This document shows positions 1-5,992 of a stretch of DNA of 7,609 nucleotides, piece by piece. The translations under genes and the position numbers were made by a program. Numbering within the stretch: position 1 is the first letter of the stretch; each line of letters starts with the position of its first letter. Source of the stretch: an uncultured Clostridia bacterium (GTDB taxonomy: Bacteria; Bacillota; Clostridia; Oscillospirales; Ruminococcaceae); NCBI GenBank assembly GCA_937892655.1, contig CALBJC010000124.1, forward strand, positions 1 to 7,609. The letters run 5' to 3'. The notes below the pieces were generated by a model. The model saw only the letters and a program-made list of their open reading frames with translations. It ran no database searches and was not told the origin of the DNA.

Positions 1-135
1 TATCATTTATCATATGTACTAAAAAAACAAAAAGTAGAATTACCTAATGTATTTTTGGGTGTAGAAGAAATTAATGGTATAAAAATTGCTCATATTTGTG
101 AAATAAAATTTTCTCAATATTTTGGAGGAAACTAA
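1..135 (+). CDS. C-terminal fragment of an unidentified protein
   Basis: The first reading frame is open from base 1 to a TAA at 133-135, giving 44 visible residues. The start lies outside the window. The fragment is mixed hydrophobic and charged, with a stretch reading LPNVFLGVEEINGIKIAHI and the end FSQYFGGN; I see no motif that identifies a family. It is likely a real gene end rather than chance: the ribosome binding site of the next gene (GGAGG, 124-128) lies inside its last codons, and its stop overlaps the next ATG by one base (TAATG), typical of translationally coupled operon genes. Because the next ORF begins as a Gfo/Idh/MocA oxidoreductase, a role in sugar or polyol metabolism is possible, but that is inference from context only. 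Confidence 0.6.
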   Translation, partial: YHLSYVLKKQKVELPNVFLGVEEINGIKIAHICEIKFSQYFGGN

Positions 136-482
136 TGAAAAAGTTAAATGTTGCAATTATTGGTCAGGGCCGTAGCGGCCGCGATATTCACGGTGTGTTT
201 TTTAAAGGCGAGCTTAATACAAAATATAATGTTGTTGCAATAGTTGATGAAACTTTCTATGGTAGATTATTCTGTGAGCAGAGAAATAAATTTAATGTCG
301 GTGATACAGTTGAACTTCTTATTCCTGGTAAAGAACCGATAGAATTTACAATAACCGAGATTAAAGACTCCAAAGGCGAATCTGTAGATACTGCAAATCA
401 TGCTCAGATGAAATTTTCAATTCCATGTCCAGTTAAGGATATTGTTGTACCAAAGAATTCTATAATCAGAATGAAAAAATAA
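135..482 (+). CDS. Chimeric ORF: Gfo/Idh/MocA oxidoreductase N-terminus joined to peptidase U32 C-terminal domain
   Basis: This 115-residue ORF has an ideal ribosome binding site (GGAGG at 124-128, six bases before ATG). Residues 1-39 look like the start of a Gfo/Idh/MocA dehydrogenase: a first beta strand (NVAIIG), the NAD(P)-binding GxGxxG at G10, G12 and G15 (GQGRSGRDIHG), and a second strand ending in an acidic residue (NVVAIVDE). From about residue 44 it changes to the C-terminal beta-barrel domain of U32 peptidases: CEQRNKFNVGDTVELL (47-62), then NHAQMKFSIP (88-97) and the terminal INRMKK-like tail (IIRMKK). Intact members of either family are some 300 or more residues long, so the oxidoreductase substrate domain and the whole U32 catalytic part are missing. 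The join lies at about 249-275. It is probably the scar of an in-frame deletion, or an assembly misjoin. It should have no dehydrogenase or peptidase activity. The ORF is certain; a function is not. Confidence 0.75.
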   Translation: MKKLNVAIIGQGRSGRDIHGVFFKGELNTKYNVVAIVDETFYGRLFCEQRNKFNVGDTVELLIPGKEPIEFTITEIKDSKGESVDTANHAQMKFSIPCPVKDIVVPKNSIIRMKK

Positions 483-486
483 TTTT

Positions 487-516
487 AACCGCAATCAGTT
501 TTTGATTGCGGTTTTT
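487..516 (+). terminator. Intrinsic terminator after the chimeric ORF
   Basis: A perfect nine-base stem, CCGCAATCA (489-497) against TGATTGCGG (503-511), closes a GTTTT loop and runs straight into five T residues (512-516). Upstream AA (487-488) can extend the stem by pairing with the first Ts. It begins four bases after the stop at 482, so it ends the transcript of the two preceding ORFs. It was probably the original terminator of the U32 peptidase gene whose tail is preserved here. Confidence 0.9.
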
Positions 517-610
517 GATTTTCATCATCATAGTCATCCTGAGTACAGAGTATTTACAGAAACTTGCAAAGACATAAATTCAATTTTAAGCCTTTTTAAA
601 TCCTCAAACC

Positions 611-639
611 TTGAAAAATAGGGCAGTTGGTGATATAAT
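611..639 (+). promoter_or_regulatory. Sigma-A type promoter for the recombinase gene
   Basis: TTGAAA (611-616) is followed after exactly 17 bases by a consensus TATAAT (634-639), with TG one base upstream of the -10 (631-632), making an extended -10. This is a strong housekeeping promoter by consensus. Transcription should start near 645-648, giving a leader of about 60 bases that contains the second TATAAT copy and the palindrome at 662-693. Confidence 0.75.
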
Positions 640-682
640 TGTATAAAGACAAAAAGTGATATAATTGCACTAAACCAAAATT
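631..682 (+). repeat. Imperfect tandem 26-bp repeat carrying two TATAAT copies
   Basis: Two 26-base units, 631-656 and 657-682, start with the same 11 bases (TGATATAATTG), share scattered positions in the middle and both have AAAA near the end; about 19 of 26 positions match by my alignment. The preceding G also matches, so the exact shared word is GTGATATAATTG at 630-641 and 656-667. Each unit carries a full TATAAT (634-639 and 660-665). The second copy has only a weak -35 candidate (TTGTAT, 639-644, 15-base spacing). It may be a duplicated promoter core or paired protein-binding sites. Confidence 0.6.
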
Positions 683-693
683 TAGTGCAATTA
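662..693. repeat. 13-bp-arm inverted repeat in the recombinase leader
   Basis: TAATTGCACTAAA (662-674) is perfectly complementary to TTTAGTGCAATTA (681-693) around the six-base spacer CCAAAA. The left arm overlaps the second TATAAT. The right arm ends directly before the ribosome binding site AAGGGGAG (693-700), so a folded RNA leader would present the site rather than hide it. There is no T tract, so it is not a terminator. As DNA it resembles a dimeric-repressor operator; as RNA it would be a stable leader hairpin. No known operator consensus is recognised. Confidence 0.65.
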
Positions 694-708
694 AGGGGAG
701 TGAAATAG

Positions 709-1731
709 ATGAAAAAAGAGTATATGGACGATTGTCCTGTATATTTGAAGGAATTTCTGATGAATCTAAGACTTGTCAGAAACCGAGCTGATCGTACTGA
801 AGAAGCTTATTATATTGATTTGAGAACCTTTCTCCGTTATCTCAAGCGTGTTAATGGTGATGTATCTGATGAAGCTTTAGATGATGAAATCAAAATCGCT
901 GATGTGCCTATTTCTTATATTCAGAAATTTACTTTATTTGATGCATATCAATATCTGAATTATCTTAAAGAAATGCGTGATAACTCTACAGCTACTCGTG
1001 CAAGAAAAACTTCAGCTTTAAAACAGTTTTTTGTTTTTTTACATAAAAAAGCAAATCTAATTTCTGAAAATCCTCTCAATGAACTTGAGCGCCCTCAGAT
1101 TAAAAATAAACTTCCAAAATATCTTTCTCTTGAAGATAGCAAAAAATTACTCGGCTCTGCAATGGATGGAAGCTTTTCTGAACGTAATTATTGCATTCTG
1201 ACTCTTTTCTTGAACTGTGGCATGCGTTTATCTGAATTGGTCGGAATTGATGTTAAGGATTATAATAAAGAAACCAGAACTCTCAGATTATTCGGTAAAG
1301 GTTCAAAAGAACGAATTGTTTACTTGAATGACGCCTGTCTGGAGGCGATAGAAATTTATGAAATGTATAAATCATCAAATGAAATAAAAGGAACGCCTCT
1401 ATTCCTTTCTTCTCGTGGAACCAGAATCAGTAAACGCAGAGTTCAGCAGATTGTTGAGGAGTCTTTAAAGAACGCAGGACTCGCTAATACGGGGGTAACA
1501 ACACATAAGCTAAGGCATACAGCTGCAACGCTTATGTATCAATATGGTAATGTTGATCCCTTGGTTTTAAAGGAAGTTTTAGGACACAAGAGTATTGCTA
1601 CTACTGAAATATACACTCATTTATCTAATGATAGTGTTAAAACTGCTATTGAATCTTCCCCACTTTCTGATATGAATGTTAATAATTTAACAAATAAAAA
1701 AGGGGATTCAGGGGAGAATAATGATGATTAA
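709..1731 (+). CDS. xerC: Tyrosine recombinase, XerC/XerD type
   Basis: This 340-residue site-specific recombinase of the phage-integrase family probably resolves chromosome dimers at a dif site. The N-terminal SAM-like core-binding domain covers about residues 8-115. The catalytic domain covers about 135-310 and holds the full active set: R173 (NCGMRLSEL), K197 (FGKGSKER), H266 and R269 (HKLRHTAATL), H293 (VLGHKSIATTEIYTHL) and nucleophile Y302. XerC/D proteins are usually about 300 residues. The extra length is an acidic insertion around 49-66 in the core-binding domain and a polar Asn/Asp/Lys-rich tail after about 318. The start is supported by AAGGGGAG at 693-700. It has its own promoter and terminator and no excisionase, phage gene or att repeat beside it, which favours a housekeeping Xer over a mobile-element integrase. 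Whether it corresponds to XerC, XerD or a sole Xer cannot be told here. Confidence 0.88.
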   Translation: MKKEYMDDCPVYLKEFLMNLRLVRNRADRTEEAYYIDLRTFLRYLKRVNGDVSDEALDDEIKIADVPISYIQKFTLFDAYQYLNYLKEMRDNSTATRARKTSALKQFFVFLHKKANLISENPLNELERPQIKNKLPKYLSLEDSKKLLGSAMDGSFSERNYCILTLFLNCGMRLSELVGIDVKDYNKETRTLRLFGKGSKERIVYLNDACLEAIEIYEMYKSSNEIKGTPLFLSSRGTRISKRRVQQIVEESLKNAGLANTGVTTHKLRHTAATLMYQYGNVDPLVLKEVLGHKSIATTEIYTHLSNDSVKTAIESSPLSDMNVNNLTNKKGDSGENNDD

Positions 1732-1760
1732 AAAAGGCGCAGAGTTATCTGCGCCTTTTT
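1731..1760. terminator. Bidirectional terminator between convergent genes
   Basis: A 13-base perfect stem (1731-1743 with 1748-1760) closes a GTTA loop. Its core is GGCGCAGA/TCTGCGCC, with five A residues on the left and five T residues on the right, so either strand reads as GC-rich hairpin plus U tract. Its first base is the last base of the recombinase stop codon, and it ends one base before the mutS2 stop codon (1762-1764), so it serves both convergent transcripts. Confidence 0.92.
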
Positions 1761-1761
1761 A

Positions 1762-4152
1762 CTATTTTAGTTCAACAACGGTTACACCATCTTCCCCTTC
1801 ACCATATAAACCTTTTCTAAATGATTTTACATTAGGATGATGTTTTAAATGATTGCGTATAGCATTCTTTAAAATTCCGGTACCTTTTCCGTGAATAATA
1901 ACAACAGTTCCTCTGCCACTCATTACAGCGTTATCTATAAAGGAGTCGGTTTCGTAAATGCCATCATCAGCAGCAAAACCTCTGATGTCAAGCTCAAGTG
2001 CAGCACTTCTGACCATTTTACTTTGAACACCACTTGTTGAAACCTTGCTTTGAGGTCTTGGCTTATTACTGGTGTTTGACTTTTCCTTTTCGACAAGCTT
2101 GAGTTTATCAACACTGATTTTAGTTTTCATAATACCTGCCTGAATTACGCATAAACCACTTGAATCAGGCGGTGTAACAACAATACCATTTGAATTTGTA
2201 TCGGTAATTATAACCTTATCTCCCTTAACTAAAGGTCTTGGTAAAACATATGTTTTTTGTTTTATAGACTCAGGATTTGCTTCTTTATGAATCTTATCAA
2301 GCGTTGAATTATTTATCGATTTAGCTTCAGAAACAAGTTTAGCGAAATTATCCTTATCTTTTTCTTTCTTGATGCTGTTTAATTCATCAATTAAGGCGTT
2401 GGCCTGTCTTGTTACATTTGATACGATTGCATTTGCATCACGTTTTGCTTTTTCGATTTCCCTATCCTTCTCATCTAAAAGCTTATCTCTTTCTTCGGTA
2501 AGCTGTTTTCTGAGAATTTCAACTTCCCTTTCGTGCGCCAAACTATTCTCTAAGCTTTCTTCAAGCTCAATTCTTGTTTTGTCGAGGCGTTCAATAACTT
2601 TTTCAAAGTTTTTATCCTCATCAGAGATAAGCAATTGTGCACGTTTTATAATGTATTCAGGAACACCGAGCTGCTGAGATATTGCGAACGCATTTGATTT
2701 ACCCGGAGAGCCAATGATCAGCTTATATGTTGGTTGTAATGTTTCAACAGAAAACTCGCATGATGCGTTTTCAACACCAGGAGTTTCAATAGCAAAAATT
2801 TTCAGCTCCTGATAATGTGTTGTTGTGACCATTTTTACCTTCTGGAAAATCAGCTGTTCGATAATTGAAATAGCAAGTGCTGAACCCTCAACAGGGTCAG
2901 TACCTGATCCTAATTCATCAAGTAAAACAAGAGATTTTTCATCTGCGGTATCAAGAATATCGATAACTCTGATAATATGTGATGAAAAAGTTGAAAGACT
3001 GTTTTCAATTGATTGATTGTCGCCAATATCAACTAGTATATTTCTGAAAACAGACATCTTACTACCATCAGAAACAGGTATCATGAGGCCACACATCATC
3101 ATCAGTGTTAAAAGACCGACAGTTTTTAACACAACCGTTTTACCGCCTGTGTTAGGACCGGTAATAATCATAACATTATAATCTGTGCCTAACGAAAAAT
3201 CAATAGGAACAACTTTAGATTTATCAATAAGTGGATGCCTTGCTTTTTTTAAAACGATGATACCATCATCAGATATTTCCGGAATAGAAGCATTCATTGC
3301 TACGCCCAGATTTGATTTAGCAAAGTATAAATTGAGAATAGCACATGCATTTATACCGTTCTGAATTACATCACGGTTATCAGAACATTCAGCTGAAAGC
3401 TCTGATATAATTCTTTCAATTTCATCCTGTTCTTCGCTTAATAAAACCTTTATCTCGTTATTTGCCTCAACGATAGACATAGGTTCTATAAAATATGTTG
3501 CACCACTTGATGATGTATCATGAACAAGACCTGCAACATCCTTCTTATGCTCAGATTTTACAGGTAAAACGTATCTTCCGTCACGCATTGTAACAATGTT
3601 TTCCTGCAGAAATTTCTGAGTTGCAGATGATTTTATCATCGAATTGAGAGTATCTTTAATCTTGCTGCTGGCTTTTAATATCTTTTTTCTGATTGAAGCA
3701 AGCTGAGCTGAAGCACAGTCTGCAATTTCGTTTTCATTGAGAATTGATGTCGAGATTCTTTCTTCTAACCTTTTTAAAGGATGCAATTGTTCAAAAAGAT
3801 TATCGAGAACAGTCTGAGTCTGATTATCAATATCAGCTTTCCATTCATCAAGAATTCTTATCTGATATAAAACTCTTGCTATATCCAGAAGCTCTCTGAG
3901 TGATAAAGAAGCACCACTGTCAGCACGCTTTAATGATGAGCTGATGTCTTTAAAATTGATAAAAGACGGTGTTCCGTATTTCACAGACAGTTCAAATGCT
4001 GTCTGTGTTTTTAACATTTCACGTTGAACGTATAATAAATCGGATGATGGCTTTATATTCTTTGCCATATTCTTTGTCTGCTCGTTTGAACAGTGTTCAA
4101 CGAGCTTGTCCAGAATTTTATGTAGTTCAAGTGTTTCAAAGTATTTATCCAT
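1762..4152 (-). CDS. mutS2: MutS2 family ATPase with C-terminal Smr domain
   Basis: MutS2 proteins lack the MutS mismatch-recognition domain. They are linked to suppression of recombination and, in Bacillus subtilis, to splitting collided ribosomes. Numbering from the ATG at 4152 (796 residues): an N-terminal helical core and lever (about 1-300), Walker A GPNTGGKT (332-339), signature region ENSLSTFSSH (383-392), Walker B with D412-E413 in LVLLDELGSGTDP, switch histidine H446 (TTTHYQEL), a charged coiled coil (about 505-612), a KOW-like segment (about 640-690), and an Smr domain with LDIRG (721-725) and HGKGTG (754-759). Length is normal for the family. The longer frame would begin at a GTG (4161), but that GTG lies inside the AGGTGG ribosome binding site, so the ATG five bases after it is preferred. 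It overlaps the recO end by eight bases, implying coupling. It is the last gene of the operon. Confidence 0.95.
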   Translation of the reverse strand: MDKYFETLELHKILDKLVEHCSNEQTKNMAKNIKPSSDLLYVQREMLKTQTAFELSVKYGTPSFINFKDISSSLKRADSGASLSLRELLDIARVLYQIRILDEWKADIDNQTQTVLDNLFEQLHPLKRLEERISTSILNENEIADCASAQLASIRKKILKASSKIKDTLNSMIKSSATQKFLQENIVTMRDGRYVLPVKSEHKKDVAGLVHDTSSSGATYFIEPMSIVEANNEIKVLLSEEQDEIERIISELSAECSDNRDVIQNGINACAILNLYFAKSNLGVAMNASIPEISDDGIIVLKKARHPLIDKSKVVPIDFSLGTDYNVMIITGPNTGGKTVVLKTVGLLTLMMMCGLMIPVSDGSKMSVFRNILVDIGDNQSIENSLSTFSSHIIRVIDILDTADEKSLVLLDELGSGTDPVEGSALAISIIEQLIFQKVKMVTTTHYQELKIFAIETPGVENASCEFSVETLQPTYKLIIGSPGKSNAFAISQQLGVPEYIIKRAQLLISDEDKNFEKVIERLDKTRIELEESLENSLAHEREVEILRKQLTEERDKLLDEKDREIEKAKRDANAIVSNVTRQANALIDELNSIKKEKDKDNFAKLVSEAKSINNSTLDKIHKEANPESIKQKTYVLPRPLVKGDKVIITDTNSNGIVVTPPDSSGLCVIQAGIMKTKISVDKLKLVEKEKSNTSNKPRPQSKVSTSGVQSKMVRSAALELDIRGFAADDGIYETDSFIDNAVMSGRGTVVIIHGKGTGILKNAIRNHLKHHPNVKSFRKGLYGEGEDGVTVVELK

Positions 4153-4927
4153 TGATACCACCTATAATATTTTTGTAAAATTTTAGCGTTTTGAAGCTTT
4201 TACCAAGCTGGTTTACGAGATATTTTTCAGAAAAATGTGAGAGTAAAGGAATGTATGTATCAGTAAGAGAAAAAGAGTAAATCTTTTCAAAATCAGATAA
4301 GCATATATGCCTTATGGATTTTAATACAGCAGGATGCAATTCCTCAAGGCTATCTACCGATATTCCAAGCTTTTCAATACATTCTTTACATATGAGATTG
4401 CTGTTTTTATAATCAAAGAACATATGTTCATTTTCAAAACAAATGCACTCTCTGCAACCGATAAGCTGTGGCATAAGACCGATTTCAGTAAGTAATCGAA
4501 GTTCAAATATACTTTTTAATATACTCATATCAAGTTTATCGTTACATAGATAATAAAGAGTATTTAAAAATAACCTTAATACTTCGCTACAAGGAAGATC
4601 TTTCGGTAATGCATATTTTACAATTTCACTGAAATACGTTGCAAGCGAAAGCTTTTCAACACTTAATCTTATTTCGTAGAAAACTGAAATATTTTCGCTA
4701 CTGTTAATGTAAAATCTTTCTCCCCTTTTACTCAGGCAGAATTTTGAATAAGAAAAAAGCTGGGATGACGCTGCATTTTTTGAAGTTATCTTTTTGACAC
4801 CTTTTACGGAAACATCTATTACTCCAAGATCCTCAGTAAGAAGCTCTATATACTTATCATTCTCTCCAACAGAACGTTCATTTATTACTAGTCCTCTTGT
4901 TGTAATCAGCTGTGTTTGAGTTGTCAT
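4145..4927 (-). CDS. recO: DNA repair protein RecO
   Basis: RecO works with RecR (and RecF) to load RecA onto SSB-coated single-stranded DNA and to anneal strands during recombinational repair. The 260-residue length is normal. The N-terminal OB-fold begins with the typical pattern of a beta strand followed by an invariant-looking GENDK (TTRGLVINERSVGENDKYIELLT in outline, about residues 10-31). A helical middle follows, then a zinc-binding motif with two CxxC pairs, C158/C161 and C180/C183, as in many Gram-positive RecO proteins. GAGGTG at 4932-4937 precedes the ATG by four bases. The first 50 bases of the gene overlap the end of yqzL in another frame, and its stop overlaps mutS2 by eight bases, so translation of all three genes is probably coupled. 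Confidence 0.93.
   Translation of the reverse strand: MTTQTQLITTRGLVINERSVGENDKYIELLTEDLGVIDVSVKGVKKITSKNAASSQLFSYSKFCLSKRGERFYINSSENISVFYEIRLSVEKLSLATYFSEIVKYALPKDLPCSEVLRLFLNTLYYLCNDKLDMSILKSIFELRLLTEIGLMPQLIGCRECICFENEHMFFDYKNSNLICKECIEKLGISVDSLEELHPAVLKSIRHICLSDFEKIYSFSLTDTYIPLLSHFSEKYLVNQLGKSFKTLKFYKNIIGGING
4158..4163 (-). promoter_or_regulatory. Ribosome binding site that fixes the mutS2 start
   Basis: On the minus strand AGGTGG lies five bases before ATG (4152-4150). The alternative in-frame GTG (4161-4159) is part of this site and has no separate site of its own at proper spacing. The site is within the last codons of recO. Confidence 0.75.
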
Positions 4928-5018
4928 TTTGCACCTCAGAATTCTTGTTGTTTACATAATTAAGATAATCAGCGACCAGGCCTGTACTTACAAAAATATC
5001 CCAAAAATTGTTTCTCAT
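4878..5018 (-). CDS. yqzL: YqzL-like small protein
   Basis: A 46-codon gene on the minus strand starts at ATG (5018-5016) and stops at TGA (4880-4878). It has a textbook ribosome binding site, GAGGTG (5025-5030), six bases before the ATG. The N-terminal half reads MRNNFWDIFVSTGLVADYL, which fits the YqzL-family pattern of an aromatic FW, then F, TG and YL about 20 residues in. In Bacillus subtilis the small gene yqzL sits in the same place, between era and recO, so position supports the assignment. The last ~16 codons, Asn/Asp-rich, overlap recO by 50 bases in a different frame; that tail is probably less constrained than the first 22 residues. The cellular role of YqzL is not known to me. 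The gene fills what would otherwise be an empty 154-base gap. Confidence 0.82.
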   Translation of the reverse strand: MRNNFWDIFVSTGLVADYLNYVNNKNSEVQNDNSNTADYNKRTSNK

Positions 5019-5024
5019 TGTTTT

Positions 5025-5030
5025 CACCTC
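5025..5030 (-). promoter_or_regulatory. Ribosome binding site of yqzL
   Basis: GAGGTG on the minus strand, six bases before the yqzL ATG. It is a near-perfect anti-16S match in a non-coding stretch, and it is the main nucleotide evidence that this short gene is translated. I see no convincing promoter or terminator in the gap between era and yqzL (5019-5081). Confidence 0.8.
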
Positions 5031-5081
5031 GTTACAGATATAATGAGCGAAAACCAAAGAAATATAATGTGTAATTATTTC

Positions 5082-5987
5082 TTATTTTGATGAAAGACCA
5101 AAATTCTTGATAATACCCTCTCTGTTTCTCCAGCCTTCCTTTACTTTAACCCAGCACTGAAGATTTACTTTAATTCTGAAAAATTCTTCAAGCTGTTCTC
5201 TTGAAAGCTTGCCAATTCTCTTGAGCATCGCTCCACCCTTGCCGATAACAATGCCCTTATGTGAATCACGTTCGCAATAGATTATCGCATCAATATCGAG
5301 AATTGTTTCACCGCTGCTTGTATCTCTTTCGCTCATGGTTTCTATACCAACTGCGACACCATGAGGTACTTCATCGCTCAAAAGTTCAAGCATTTTTTCT
5401 CTGATTATTTCAGCCGCAATCACCTTTTCAGGCTGATCTGTAAGCATATCATCAGGAAAATAGTGAGGTCCTTCAACAGCTAGCTTTTCAATTTCTGATA
5501 AAACGATATCAACGCCGTCGTTATTTAATACAGAAACCGGTATAACAGAAATGAAATTATAAAGAGATGTATATTCGGCAATCTTTGCCATCAGATTTTC
5601 TTTGTTATCGATAAGGTCAATCTTATTGATAACAAGAATTGCTTTGATTTTAGATGCTTTAAAGCTTTGTATAAGCGCTTTTTCGTTTTCGCCAATTACT
5701 TTTGAAGCGTCTACAACCAATACTGAAATATCGTTATCAGTAACAGATTCGTTGACTGCCTTAACCATATGCTCAGAAAGCTTTGTTTTTGCTTTATGCA
5801 TACCTGGCGTATCTATAAATACATACTGAGTATTGTCTTTTGTCAGCACACCTGTAATTTTTGTTCTGGTTGTCTGTGGTTTACAGCTTACAGCAGCTAT
5901 TTTTTCACCGATAAGAGCATTTAGTAAAGATGATTTTCCTACATTTGCTCTTCCTACTATTGAAACGAAAGCATTTTTTGTTATCAT
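5082..5987 (-). CDS. era: GTPase Era
   Basis: Era is an essential-type GTPase that binds 16S rRNA near its 3' end and assists 30S subunit assembly. The 301-residue length is typical. The G domain shows G1 GRANVGKS (12-19), a G2 region PQTTRTKITG (37-46), G3 DTPG (59-62) and G4 NKID (121-124). G5 is SVLN (152-155), where SAL or SAK is more usual. The C-terminal KH domain has the RNA-binding loop GKGG (249-252, within GIVIGKGGAMLKRIG) and the usual VKEGWRN near the end (282-288). AAAGGA on the minus strand lies about nine bases before the ATG. Era starts five bases after the dgkA stop. YbeY, which processes the same 16S 3' region, lies two genes upstream. Confidence 0.96.
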   Translation of the reverse strand: MITKNAFVSIVGRANVGKSSLLNALIGEKIAAVSCKPQTTRTKITGVLTKDNTQYVFIDTPGMHKAKTKLSEHMVKAVNESVTDNDISVLVVDASKVIGENEKALIQSFKASKIKAILVINKIDLIDNKENLMAKIAEYTSLYNFISVIPVSVLNNDGVDIVLSEIEKLAVEGPHYFPDDMLTDQPEKVIAAEIIREKMLELLSDEVPHGVAVGIETMSERDTSSGETILDIDAIIYCERDSHKGIVIGKGGAMLKRIGKLSREQLEEFFRIKVNLQCWVKVKEGWRNREGIIKNFGLSSK

Positions 5988-5992
5988 AATTT

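Noticed and set aside
175..182. GCGGCCGC, an eight-base GC-only palindrome (NotI site) in AT-rich DNA, which could hint at engineered or foreign DNA.
   Set aside because: It encodes the SGR part of the conserved GQGRSGRDIHG motif, so ordinary codon choice explains it. No vector sequence is nearby.
517..708. Search for a small gene, RNA gene, riboswitch or dif site in the spacer before xer.
   Set aside because: No ORF with a ribosome binding site, no recognisable riboswitch core and no match to the dif consensus I know. Only the promoter, repeats and palindrome listed could be supported.
709..1731. Mobile-element integrase marking an integrated island.
   Set aside because: No excisionase, phage or conjugation genes and no tRNA or att-like direct repeat flank it in the window. 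The protein reads as an Xer-type housekeeping recombinase.
1721..1840. A 39-codon plus-strand ORF (MMIKKGAELS...) with GGGGAG just upstream, overlapping the end of xer and running through the terminator into antisense mutS2.
   Set aside because: Its coding sequence contains the bidirectional terminator and then the antisense of mutS2. The GGGGAG is part of the recombinase tail codons. Most likely chance.
2369..2677. A 102-codon plus-strand ORF rich in Ser and Phe inside mutS2.
   Set aside because: It is the antisense shadow of the MutS2 coiled-coil region (Glu/Lys-rich codons read as Ser/Phe) and has no ribosome binding site or family signature.
5019..5081. Possible promoter between era and yqzL (TATAT-like words on the minus strand).
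   Set aside because: No -35 element at suitable spacing; the AT-rich words are expected by base composition.
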